Assembly: GCF_002116635.1 (NCBI RefSeq)
Contig: NZ_LQPW01000165.1
Span: 62,001 to 126,000, forward strand
DNA: 64,000 nucleotides
Direction of reading: 5' to 3'
DNA from: Mycobacterium szulgai
GTDB taxonomy: Bacteria; Actinomycetota; Actinomycetes; Mycobacteriales; Mycobacteriaceae
Shown: positions 1-7,626 of the stretch, piece after piece
Numbering within the stretch: the stretch's first letter is position 1
Layout: each line of letters starts with the position of its first letter
The notes under the pieces: generated by a model
Databases searched by the model: none
What the model was told of the DNA's origin: nothing
Seen by the model: only the letters and a program-made list of their open reading frames with translations
Position numbers and translations under genes: made by a program

Positions 1-59
1 CCGCCGCCTTGGCCAAGCACCGCGCCTGGGAACGGGAGACCGACGCCGTACCGGCGTAA
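1..59 (+). CDS. C-terminal end of an unidentified protein (partial)
   Basis: An open frame enters from the left edge and stops at TAA 57-59. It encodes about 18 residues ending in ETDAVPA. This is too short to assign a family. It converges on the TetR gene that ends at 67, leaving only 7 bases between them. It could be a chance frame, but the codon use (third-position G/C) fits a real gene end. Confidence 0.4.
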   Translation, partial: AALAKHRAWERETDAVPA

Positions 60-66
60 CCAGCGA

Positions 67-741
67 TCAGGGTTTGCTTTTCCAGCCGGCGACGCCGATT
101 GCGATCATCCGCAACTGCTTTACCGCGATCCGCCTGATCTCTTCCAGCGCATCGGCGCTCTGGGCGTCTTCGATGGCCTCGGCGATGACGATCATCGCGT
201 TGACGAAAAGCGTTGCCAGGACGTTGAGATCCTCGGTACTCCAGGCGTTCAGCCCGGGGAAGCGGGCCAGGTCGGTGGCCAACTCCGAAGTGATCAACCG
301 GATTTCGGTGCGGATGGCATAGCGCAGCACCGTCACGCCGCTGGACCGTTCCCGGCCGATCAGCCGCCAGTGCTCGCGTCGTTCGGCGACGCTGGCGACC
401 AGGATCTCCACGGAGGACTCGATCACCCGGTTTGGGTCCAATTTGCCGGCCCGCGCACCGCGCAACGTGTCGCGCAATGTACGAAATGACTCGTCGATCA
501 AGACCAGCCCCAGAGCCTCCATCGACTCGAAGTGCCGGTAGAACGCCGCCGGCACGATCCCGGCCTCTCGGGTCACCTCACGCAGGCTCAAGCCGCTGAA
601 GCTGCGGTCGTTGAGCAATTTGAGCGCGGCCGCGATGATCGCGCGCCGGGTTGCTTCCTTGCGCTCCTCGCGCGATGGCGTGTCGCGGGAACGGTCCCGC
701 CCGGAGCGGTGCGAACGTGAGCTAGGAGTACGGTCGTTCAC
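67..741 (-). CDS. TetR/AcrR family transcriptional regulator, divergent from the desaturase operon
   Basis: This is a one-component DNA-binding repressor. The N-terminal helix-turn-helix is recognisable (AALKLL...FSGLSLREVTREAGIVPAAFYRHFESMEAL), followed by a ligand-binding domain of about 140 residues. The frame is open further upstream, but GTG at 741 is preferred: it is preceded by a TAGGG-like ribosome site and gives about 224 aa, a normal TetR length with a basic, Arg-rich N-terminal tail. The start codon lies inside a perfect inverted repeat (736-750), so autoregulation is likely. It is divergent from the reductase and desaturase genes, so control of fatty-acid desaturation is a reasonable inference. 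Confidence 0.9.
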   Translation of the reverse strand: MNDRTPSSRSHRSGRDRSRDTPSREERKEATRRAIIAAALKLLNDRSFSGLSLREVTREAGIVPAAFYRHFESMEALGLVLIDESFRTLRDTLRGARAGKLDPNRVIESSVEILVASVAERREHWRLIGRERSSGVTVLRYAIRTEIRLITSELATDLARFPGLNAWSTEDLNVLATLFVNAMIVIAEAIEDAQSADALEEIRRIAVKQLRMIAIGVAGWKSKP

Positions 742-750
742 TGTGTGAAC
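736..750. promoter_or_regulatory. Perfect inverted repeat GTTCAC-TGT-GTGAAC, probable TetR operator
   Basis: The 6-bp arms are perfectly symmetrical around a 3-bp centre, and the site overlaps the GTG start of the TetR gene. The half-site GTTCAC recurs at 814-819 over the start of the divergent reductase gene. The position between divergent genes, one of them a TetR regulator, is typical of an autoregulatory operator. Confidence 0.6.
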
Positions 751-803
751 CCTACCACAGAGCTGCAAAAAAACCTTGACGACCTGCAGCACCGCGTCGC
801 AGG

Positions 804-819
804 GTGTACATATGTTCAC
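804..819. promoter_or_regulatory. Near-palindrome over the reductase start codon, possible second operator
   Basis: GTGTACATATGTTCAC is symmetrical at 14 of 16 positions. It contains the same GTTCAC half-site as the perfect repeat at 736-750. It overlaps ATG 812, so occupancy would block initiation of the reductase-desaturase transcript. Confidence 0.4.
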
Positions 820-1888
820 TCAAACTTTGAAGAAGCGGGTCCTGGGTTCCAACCTGGTCGACCTACTCACTGGCCCACATGGCGTCGACCGCTACACAGA
901 ACTCGTCGCGCCCACCTGGACGCTGGGCGAAGCCCGCGCCAAGATCGTCGACGTGCGGCGGACCACGCCGCGCAGCGTCACCCTGACACTTGCACCCAAC
1001 GCCGCCTTCACCGATCGCTACACGGTCAGGGCTGGGCAGTTCGTCAATGTGACGCTCGAAATCGACGGTCGCATGCACTCGCGCTGCTACTCGCCGGCCA
1101 ATGTCGAAGGCGGCGCCGAGCTCGAGTTGACCATTGGGGTGCACGACGGCGGCTTGGTCTCGACCTACCTGTACGAGCGGGCCCGTCGCGGCATGGTCGT
1201 CGGGCTGGACGGCGTCGGCGGAGACTTCGTGCTGCCGGTGCAGCGGCCGCGACGGATTCTGTTCGTTTCCGGCGGCAGCGGCATCACTCCGGTGATGGCG
1301 ATGCTGCGCACACTGGTGGCCGAGCGTCATGTCCGATACCGGGGCGGTGAGATCGCGTTCGTGCACTACGCGCGAAGCGCCGCGGAAGCCTGCTATCGGG
1401 ACGAGCTGGCGGCCATGCGCGGCGTGCGGGTGCTGTACGGCTTCACCCGGTCGGGCTCGGGTGATCTCGTCGGCCGCTTCGGTGCCGACCACCTTGCCGC
1501 GGCCATGCCGTCCGGGGCCGATGCCGTGTTCGTGTGCGGCCCAGCATCTTTGGTCGAGGCGGTACGTGAGCATTGCACAAATGTCTACCACGAGAGCTTT
1601 ATACCGCCGGTGCTTGACATGCCGGAAAATCCGTCGGGCGGCCGAATCACATTCGCCGACAGCGCCGTTGACGTGGTCGACGACGGGCGCTCGCTGCTCG
1701 AACAAGCCGAATCGGCCGGTCTCGCACCGGAGAGCGGCTGCCGGATGGGTATCTGCCACACCTGCACCCGGCGCAAGACCTCCGGCACGGTGCGCAATCT
1801 GATCACCGGTGCCGTATCGACCGCACCCGACGACGACGTGCAGATCTGTGTGTCCGTTCCCGTCGGCGACGTCGACTTAGCCCTTTAA
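812..1888 (+). CDS. Ferredoxin-type NAD(P)H oxidoreductase, electron donor to the DesA3-like desaturase
   Basis: This 358-aa protein has three modules: a flavin-binding domain with RCYS at residues 91-94, an NAD(P)-binding domain with GGSGITP at 154-160, and a C-terminal plant-type [2Fe-2S] domain with Cys 310, 315, 318 and 346. This is the layout of M. tuberculosis Rv3230c, which supplies electrons to the stearoyl-CoA desaturase DesA3. The desaturase gene lies 87 bases downstream on the same strand, which supports the pairing. ATG 812 is chosen over TTG/GTG codons further upstream because GCAGGG lies 7 bases before it. Confidence 0.9.
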   Translation: MFTQTLKKRVLGSNLVDLLTGPHGVDRYTELVAPTWTLGEARAKIVDVRRTTPRSVTLTLAPNAAFTDRYTVRAGQFVNVTLEIDGRMHSRCYSPANVEGGAELELTIGVHDGGLVSTYLYERARRGMVVGLDGVGGDFVLPVQRPRRILFVSGGSGITPVMAMLRTLVAERHVRYRGGEIAFVHYARSAAEACYRDELAAMRGVRVLYGFTRSGSGDLVGRFGADHLAAAMPSGADAVFVCGPASLVEAVREHCTNVYHESFIPPVLDMPENPSGGRITFADSAVDVVDDGRSLLEQAESAGLAPESGCRMGICHTCTRRKTSGTVRNLITGAVSTAPDDDVQICVSVPVGDVDLAL

Positions 1889-1896
1889 CAAAAGCG

Positions 1897-1952
1897 CGAG
1901 TGTGAATTTGGCGACGGCCGGACGGCGTGTCGCGGCATGAGATTCACACTCG
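1897..1952. repeat. 11-bp inverted repeat in the reductase-desaturase spacer
   Basis: CGAGTGTGAAT at 1897-1907 is exactly complementary to ATTCACACTCG at 1942-1952, with a 34-base loop. In the transcript this could form a long hairpin whose 3' arm ends about 13 bases before the ribosome site of the desaturase gene. It could be an mRNA-processing or attenuation element, or an operator. No U-tract follows, so it is not a standard intrinsic terminator. Confidence 0.5.
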
Positions 1953-1975
1953 AGATAGAACCGGGAGGAAAAGCC

Positions 1976-3100
1976 ATGACAAACAACAAGATCGCCCTGA
2001 CCAAAGACCAGGCCGACGCATTCGGCGCGGAACTCGACGCCATCAAAGAGCGCGTGATGGCAGACCTAGGCGAAGAAGACGCCGACTATATCCGCCGCGT
2101 CATCAAGACTCAGCGGGCACTCGAAGTAGGCGGACGCGTGCTGTTGTTCTTGCCGCCGGCGTGGCTATTGGGCACCGGAATGCTGGGCATCGCAAAGATC
2201 CTGGACAACATGGAGATCGGGCACAACATCATGCACGGCCAGTACGACTGGATGCGTGACCCGACGATCTCCGGCCGCACCTTCGAGTGGGACACAGCTT
2301 GCCCGGCCGATCAGTGGCGGCACTCGCACAACTACATGCACCACACCCACACCAACATCGTTGGTATGGACCGCGACATCGGCTACGGCATTCTGCGGAT
2401 GAGCGACGACCAGCCCTGGGAACCGTACTTCTGGGGCAACCCGGTGTACGCCTTCCTGCTGATGGTGCTCTTCCAGTACGGCGTGGCGCTGCACGAGCTG
2501 GAAACCGAGCGCCTGCGCTCTGGTGAGATCAAGCTGCGCGACAAGCGCGCGACACTCAAGGCCATCTGGAAGAAGACCCGCCGCCAGACGCTGAAGGATT
2601 ACGTCGCCTTCCCGCTACTGGCCGGCCCGTTCGCGCCGTTCGTCCTGACCGGCAACCTCACCGCCAACCTGATGCGCAACGTCTGGTCGTACATGATCAT
2701 CTTCTGCGGCCACTTCCCCGACGGCACTCAGGAGTTCACCGTAGAAGAGACTCAGGGCGAATCCCGCGGCCAGTGGTATTTCCGCCAGGTGCTGGGCTCG
2801 GCGAATCTGACCGGCGGCAAGATCTTCCATCTGTTGTCGGGCAACCTGTCCCACCAGATCGAACACCACTTGTTCCCGGACATGCCGGCCCGCCGGTACT
2901 CCGAGGTCGCGCCCGAGGTGCAGGCGATCTGCGAACGCTACGGCATTCCGTACAACAAGGGGCCGCTGACCCATCAGTTCGCCACCGTCGTCCGCAAGAT
3001 CGTCAAGCTGACCTTCCCAGACTCCTGGTCGACGCTGCGCAACGCCAAGAGCAGCAAGCAAGCCCGTCGCGAGGCACTCGCCGAGGCTGCAGCGGCATAA
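1976..3100 (+). CDS. desA3: Membrane acyl-CoA delta-9 desaturase, DesA3-like
   Basis: This is a non-haem di-iron fatty acid desaturase that inserts a double bond into saturated acyl-CoA (stearoyl to oleoyl). The 374-aa protein carries the three histidine boxes: H83-x3-H87, H116-x-H118/H122-H123-x-H125, and HQIEHH at 293-298. Hydrophobic membrane segments surround them (for example near residues 54-70 and 210-235). ATG 1976 follows an excellent GGGAGGAA ribosome site. It is co-directional with its electron-donor reductase. The family match to DesA3 (Rv3229c) is strong; orthology rather than paralogy is not proven, because in H37Rv this pair lies in a different neighbourhood. Confidence 0.92.
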   Translation: MTNNKIALTKDQADAFGAELDAIKERVMADLGEEDADYIRRVIKTQRALEVGGRVLLFLPPAWLLGTGMLGIAKILDNMEIGHNIMHGQYDWMRDPTISGRTFEWDTACPADQWRHSHNYMHHTHTNIVGMDRDIGYGILRMSDDQPWEPYFWGNPVYAFLLMVLFQYGVALHELETERLRSGEIKLRDKRATLKAIWKKTRRQTLKDYVAFPLLAGPFAPFVLTGNLTANLMRNVWSYMIIFCGHFPDGTQEFTVEETQGESRGQWYFRQVLGSANLTGGKIFHLLSGNLSHQIEHHLFPDMPARRYSEVAPEVQAICERYGIPYNKGPLTHQFATVVRKIVKLTFPDSWSTLRNAKSSKQARREALAEAAAA

Positions 3101-3143
3101 ACTGGCGGGCGCACCACCAGCCCAGCGGGGGGACAATGGGCTG

Positions 3144-3659
3144 GTGGAATGGACCGGCGCCCGCTATGCGGACAACCCAACCGTGGCAGCCTCGACCTGG
3201 ATCGACGCCGATCCGGCGAGGGTCTGGAGCCTGGTGTCCGACATCGAGCTGATGCCGAGCCTGAGCAATGAGCTGCAAGCCGTGGAGTGGGCCGACGGAG
3301 CCAACGTCGCCCGGGTCGGTGCCCGGTTCGTCGGGCACAACTCGCACGAGGCGTTCGGTGAATGGAGCACGACATCTCAGATCGTCGTGTGTGATGAAGA
3401 GCGTGAGTTCGCCTGGGCGGTCGGGGATCCGGCGCAACCCGCGGCGACGTGGCGCTTCCAGCTGACCCCGCGCGACGGCGGCACCACCTTGAGCTACTGG
3501 ACACAAATGGGGCCGGGCCGCTCGGGCTTGTCGGCGGCCATCGACGCGATGCCGGATAGGGAACAGAAGATCGTTTTCGTGCGGCTGCGCGAATTCGAGG
3601 CCGCTATCGACAAGACCCTGGCGGCCATCAAGCGGCTGGCCGAACACGGAGTGCGTTGA
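3144..3659 (+). CDS. SRPBCC (START/polyketide-cyclase-like) family protein
   Basis: This 171-aa protein has the START-like pattern: an N-terminal VAASTWIDADPARVWSLVSD strand-helix, a central W-rich sheet (EFAWAVGD...ATWRFQLTP) and a long C-terminal helix. Such proteins bind lipids or small hydrophobic ligands. The GTG start at 3144 follows a GGGGGGA run. The stop codon directly abuts the next gene, so they are translationally coupled. It lies 43 bases after the desaturase and may belong to the same transcript. No specific ligand can be deduced. Confidence 0.85.
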   Translation: MEWTGARYADNPTVAASTWIDADPARVWSLVSDIELMPSLSNELQAVEWADGANVARVGARFVGHNSHEAFGEWSTTSQIVVCDEEREFAWAVGDPAQPAATWRFQLTPRDGGTTLSYWTQMGPGRSGLSAAIDAMPDREQKIVFVRLREFEAAIDKTLAAIKRLAEHGVR

Positions 3660-4700
3660 ATGCGGACCGCAACCACGGTCGAATTATCAAGTGGTGCAAC
3701 CGATATAGTGACCTTTGCCGTTGAGGCCGAAAAGCTTGGCCTGGACGTCTGCTGGGTCGCCGAGGCCTGGGGCGCCGACGCCCCGTCAGCATTGGGCTAC
3801 ATCGCCGCGCGAACCCAGCGGATGCTGCTGGGATCTGGCGTCATCCAAGCCGGCACCCGATCACCGGTCCTCATTGCGCAGACCGCGATCACGCTGGCCA
3901 ACCTGTCGTCGGGGCGCTTCCTGCTCGGACTGGGCGCATCCGGCCCGCAGGTGATCGAGGGCCTGCATGGCGTGTCGTTCAGCCGGCCACTGGCCAGGGT
4001 TGCCGAGACCGTCGACATCGTGCGGCAGGCGTTCACCGGTGGCAAGATCAGCCACTCCGGCAAGGAGTTTCAGATTCCGCGTCCCGGCGGGGAGACGGTG
4101 CCCATGAGGCTGTCGGCACGCCCCGAATACGCCATTCCCATCTACCTGGCCGCGCTCTCGCCGGCGATGCTGCGGTTGACCGGGAGAATCGCCGACGGCT
4201 GGCTGGGTACCAGCTTCGTACCGGAAGGTGCCGCCCACGCCTACTTCGCCCACCTTGACGACGGGCTGGCCGCGGCCGGTCGCACGCGTGCTGATATCGA
4301 CATCTGCCAGGGCGCCGAGGTTGCGTTCGCCGCCGACGAGGACGAACTGCGCACCATGGTGGCCGAGCGGAAAAAAGAGCTCGCGTTCAGTCTCGGCGGG
4401 ATGGGTTCGGCCAGCACGAACTATTACAACCAGGCCTACAGCCGGCAGGGCTGGGCCGATGTGGCCTCGGCGGTGCGCGAACGCTGGCAGGCCGGTGACC
4501 GCGACGGTGCGGCCGGCCTGGTCACCGACGACATGGTGCTGGCCACCACGCTGATCGGAACCGAGGAGATGGTCCGGGCGCGCCTCGGGGTCTGGCGCGA
4601 TGCCGGGGTGAACACCGTGCGGCTCTACCCGGCGGGCGACACGCTAGATGCCCGGCTGGCCACCCTGGGCCGGGCCATCGAGCTGGTCCGCGATATCTGA
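3660..4700 (+). CDS. LLM-class (F420-dependent type) oxidoreductase
   Basis: This 346-aa TIM-barrel protein is of the luciferase-like monooxygenase / methylene-tetrahydromethanopterin reductase family, recognisable by AEKLGLDVCWVAEAW, IAARTQRMLLGSGVIQAGTRSP and the SSGRFLLGLGASGPQVIEGLHG segment. In mycobacteria most members use coenzyme F420. ATG follows immediately after the stop of the SRPBCC gene, so the two are coupled. Its 3' end overlaps the convergent DUF1214 gene by 57 bases. The substrate is unknown. Confidence 0.88.
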   Translation: MRTATTVELSSGATDIVTFAVEAEKLGLDVCWVAEAWGADAPSALGYIAARTQRMLLGSGVIQAGTRSPVLIAQTAITLANLSSGRFLLGLGASGPQVIEGLHGVSFSRPLARVAETVDIVRQAFTGGKISHSGKEFQIPRPGGETVPMRLSARPEYAIPIYLAALSPAMLRLTGRIADGWLGTSFVPEGAAHAYFAHLDDGLAAAGRTRADIDICQGAEVAFAADEDELRTMVAERKKELAFSLGGMGSASTNYYNQAYSRQGWADVASAVRERWQAGDRDGAAGLVTDDMVLATTLIGTEEMVRARLGVWRDAGVNTVRLYPAGDTLDARLATLGRAIELVRDI

Positions 4701-5786
4701 CACGTTCACAAGTCTGACCTCGGGGCACGCCGGTACCGCATCGGCCAAGAACCAGCGGAAGGCTAGGATGCCGCGCGGATAACCAAGTGTGGTAAGCGAA
4801 TTCGGATGGGCGGTCAAATCGCGGGACAAGACGACCGTCACCGAACCGTCGCTGTTGGGCACGGCGCTGTGGCCGTTCACCGAACACCGGACGTCGGGGC
4901 CCTCCGCGGCGCCGAACGTTGCCATGAACTGGTTCCACACCACCAGGTTCCAGAATCGGCATGCCGGTGGCCGGTGCGTGATGACGAGCGCTTCGTCGTC
5001 GGCGAGCACGAAGCTGCCGTAGGAATAGCACGCATCGCGGGCCGACCAGCCGAAGTTGGCGTCGGGCACCTGATAAGGGTCGGCGAATTGGTTTGCCGAG
5101 TAGTCGGCCGCGTGTCCGAAGGAATGCTCGCTGTCGGTGCGACCACCGACGGGGAGCGGCACGGTGGCGAATATGGTGCGCAGCCAAGCGGTGGTCGCCC
5201 GCAGCCGGGCGGCAGTTTCCGCGTCGCCGTGGTGGATCGGTTCGGGCCCGTCGAGGGCCTCGATATTCCAGACCACCGGGCGTCCGGTCAGCGGCTCGGC
5301 CTGGTAGTCGCGGGTCATCAGCACCGCCGCGCCGGGCGTCGCGGGAAACTCGAAAGCGAAGTCGCCGTCGGCGTCGATGTCGAGATCGGTGTCGCGCACT
5401 ATCGCGACGATCCGGTCCGACCATGCACCCGGTGACGGTTCGTTGTAAGCGGTCAACGAAAAGTACACGCTGTCACCCCTATTGCCGCTGATGCGGTAGC
5501 GCCGGGCCGGATCGACCGGACAGATGTAGTAATAGGCGTCGGTATTGTCGCCGCCCCAGCGCCGATCCCGCCGGAACGGGGTGTTGACCGCGACGAACTG
5601 TGGCCGGCCGGGCTCATTGAACAAGTAGGTGTCCAATGCCACCCCCAGGGTGGCTCCAAGCATCCGGTAGCCGTCGGCGATGTGGCGGTCGTCGGTAACC
5701 GCACGGTCGCCTTCCAGGAACGAACGGTCAACGTTGCCAAGGATTTCCAGCAACTCCCGCCAGGCCGTGGTCGACTCGTGTGTCAT
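4644..5786 (-). CDS. DUF1214 domain-containing protein
   Basis: A 380-aa protein. The C-terminal half matches DUF1214: RFWNLVVWNQFMATF, SDGSVTVVLSRDLTAHPNS and LGYPRGILAFRWFLADAVP, with many aromatics and a predicted beta-rich fold. The family has no settled function. ATG at 5786 overlaps the TGA of the TetR gene by 4 bases, so TetR and DUF1214 are co-translated. Frames upstream of this ATG are open but belong to the TetR gene in another frame. The last 19 codons lie inside the convergent LLM gene. Confidence 0.85.
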   Translation of the reverse strand: MTHESTTAWRELLEILGNVDRSFLEGDRAVTDDRHIADGYRMLGATLGVALDTYLFNEPGRPQFVAVNTPFRRDRRWGGDNTDAYYYICPVDPARRYRISGNRGDSVYFSLTAYNEPSPGAWSDRIVAIVRDTDLDIDADGDFAFEFPATPGAAVLMTRDYQAEPLTGRPVVWNIEALDGPEPIHHGDAETAARLRATTAWLRTIFATVPLPVGGRTDSEHSFGHAADYSANQFADPYQVPDANFGWSARDACYSYGSFVLADDEALVITHRPPACRFWNLVVWNQFMATFGAAEGPDVRCSVNGHSAVPNSDGSVTVVLSRDLTAHPNSLTTLGYPRGILAFRWFLADAVPACPEVRLVNVSDIADQLDGPAQGGQPGI

Positions 5787-6358
5787 GCGCGGATTCCTTT
5801 CAGGAGCAACGTGGTGGTGCGATCGACCCAGGTGTCGTCGAGTTCGGCGCCACGGGTGAGCAGGCCGAGCAGCGTGATGCCGGCGATGGCTTCGGCTATT
5901 TCGGTGGCGGTCACGTCGGCGCGCACCTCGCCGCGGTCCGCGGCGGCCCGCAGCCACTGCGCGAGACCTTCGGTGAAGATGCCGGAGAATCGCTTCAGCA
6001 GCGCCGAATGCAACGTCGGATCCGTCGCCATCTCGCCGACCAGCCCGGGCAGCGCCGCCCGGGCGGCCGGGGTTGTCAGGAAAGCCATTGTGCGGCAGAC
6101 CATTGCGCGTAAATCCGCGGCGACGGCTGCGGTATCCGGGATCTCTGTTGCGGCGCCGATAGGGAACACCGCCTCGTGCACCAGGTGCGCCTTGCTGGGC
6201 CAGCGCCGGTAGATCGCGGGCTTGCTGGTGCCGGCACGGTGGGCGATGGCGGCGACTGACAACCTGGAGTAACCGGACTCGGCCAGCAGTTCCACGGTCG
6301 CGCGCAGCACCGCAGCGTCGATACGTGGGTCCCGAGGCCGGCCGGAGTCTTCTACCAT
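5783..6358 (-). CDS. TetR/AcrR family transcriptional regulator
   Basis: A 191-aa repressor starting MVEDSGRPRDPRID. The helix-turn-helix is LSVAAIAHRAGTSKPAIYRRWPSKAHLV, near residues 34-61. ATG 6358 is chosen because the upstream open frame would run across the divergent gene start. It is co-translated with DUF1214 downstream and divergent from a sulfotransferase, with only 28 bases between the two start codons. It therefore probably represses both. Confidence 0.9.
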   Translation of the reverse strand: MVEDSGRPRDPRIDAAVLRATVELLAESGYSRLSVAAIAHRAGTSKPAIYRRWPSKAHLVHEAVFPIGAATEIPDTAAVAADLRAMVCRTMAFLTTPAARAALPGLVGEMATDPTLHSALLKRFSGIFTEGLAQWLRAAADRGEVRADVTATEIAEAIAGITLLGLLTRGAELDDTWVDRTTTLLLKGIRA

Positions 6359-6376
6359 TACGTAACTCAGGGTAAC
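6358..6376. promoter_or_regulatory. Probable TetR operator in the 28-bp divergent spacer
   Basis: The segment contains the 8-bp palindrome TTACGTAA (6358-6365), which overlaps the TetR start codon. It also holds two GTAAC repeats (6362-6366 and 6372-6376) exactly 10 bp apart, one helical turn. This is the only space between two divergent starts, so it must hold the control site for both genes. Confidence 0.5.
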
Positions 6377-6386
6377 ATAAGTCGCC

Positions 6387-7625
6387 GTGACCCAAGTTCG
6401 TCTCGAAGACCTAGCCAATCCGGTATTCAGCGTCGAGGCCCAGCAGATCCTGGAGATGATGGCGACGATGGCCCCGAGCTGCCCCCTGGACGCCGACGCG
6501 CTACACGCCCAAGCCCGCGCCGACACCGGGCTCATCGATTTCGGTTCCGACGACTACCGGGAACGGCTCGAGGTCTACCTCGCCGCGCTTCGGGATATCG
6601 ACGGCTTGCACCCGGCGGGAGTGGTCAGTTTCTACGGGCAACTCCTGCAGGTGCTCAAGAACCGGCTGCTGTTGACCGACCTACTGCGCAGGCATGCCGA
6701 GATCGAGGAGATCGAACTGCGACCTCCGGTGGTGATCGCCGGCCTGCCGCGCACCGGCACCACTCACCTGCACAACCTGCTGGCGGCGCCGCCCACCTTC
6801 CGCACCATGCCGTACTGGGAGAGCGTCGAACCGTTTCCGTTGCCGAAAGAGGTTGGCGTCGAGCCGGATCCGCGGCGTGCCCGCACCGATGTCGCAGTCG
6901 CGGTGCTCAACACCGTGATGCCATATTTCCCGCTCATGCACGAGATGACCACCGATCATGTCCACGAAGAGATTCAGTTGCTGGCCAACGACGTTTCGAC
7001 GATGCTCTTCGAGACTTTGGGCCACGTGCCCGGCTGGCGCGACTACTACCAGGCCCACGACCAGACGCCGCATTACCAACACCTCGCCACCCAACTCAAG
7101 GCGATGCAATTCCTGCGCGGTGGGCGGCGCTGGCTGCTCAAATCGCCCCAGCATCTCGAGCAGGTGCCGGTACTGAATCACGTATTCCCGGACAGCATTG
7201 TGGTTTTCACGCACCGCGATCCGGTGCCGGTGGCCCTGTCCATGATCGCGATGGTCACCTACGCGGCGCGGATGCATCGCTCACCAGTCCCGGTGCAGGA
7301 GATCGCGCACTACTGGATCGACCGCCTCGATCGCATGCTCACCCTGCTCATCCGCGATCGCGACACCATCGGCCCGGACCGTTCCGTCGACGTCCGTTTC
7401 GACGAGTTCATGGTCGATGAAGTCGGCACTGCCGAACACGTATACGGCCTGGCCGGCGAACCGTTCACCGACGAGGCGCGCACGGCGATTGCCGACTATC
7501 TCGCCGGCCACCGGCGCGGCCGGCTGGGCAGCGTCGAAACAAGTTGCGAGATGTTCGGTCTCGATGAGGGCGACCTACGCTCCAGGTTCGAGCCGTATGT
7601 GCAGCGGTTCTTGACTCAGGCGTGA
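6387..7625 (+). CDS. PAPS-dependent sulfotransferase family protein
   Basis: A 412-aa protein of the mycobacterial sulfotransferase family. The PAPS-binding 5'-phosphosulfate loop is PRTGTTHLHNLLAA (near residues 120-133), and the 3'-phosphate region is FTHRDPVPVALSM. Such enzymes transfer sulfate from PAPS to hydroxyl groups of lipids or other metabolites. GTG 6387 is the start. It is divergent from the TetR-DUF1214 pair, and its stop lies 1 base from the convergent YcaO gene end. The acceptor substrate is unknown; a link to the adjacent YcaO locus cannot be excluded but is not shown. Confidence 0.85.
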   Translation: MTQVRLEDLANPVFSVEAQQILEMMATMAPSCPLDADALHAQARADTGLIDFGSDDYRERLEVYLAALRDIDGLHPAGVVSFYGQLLQVLKNRLLLTDLLRRHAEIEEIELRPPVVIAGLPRTGTTHLHNLLAAPPTFRTMPYWESVEPFPLPKEVGVEPDPRRARTDVAVAVLNTVMPYFPLMHEMTTDHVHEEIQLLANDVSTMLFETLGHVPGWRDYYQAHDQTPHYQHLATQLKAMQFLRGGRRWLLKSPQHLEQVPVLNHVFPDSIVVFTHRDPVPVALSMIAMVTYAARMHRSPVPVQEIAHYWIDRLDRMLTLLIRDRDTIGPDRSVDVRFDEFMVDEVGTAEHVYGLAGEPFTDEARTAIADYLAGHRRGRLGSVETSCEMFGLDEGDLRSRFEPYVQRFLTQA

Positions 7626-7626
7626 G

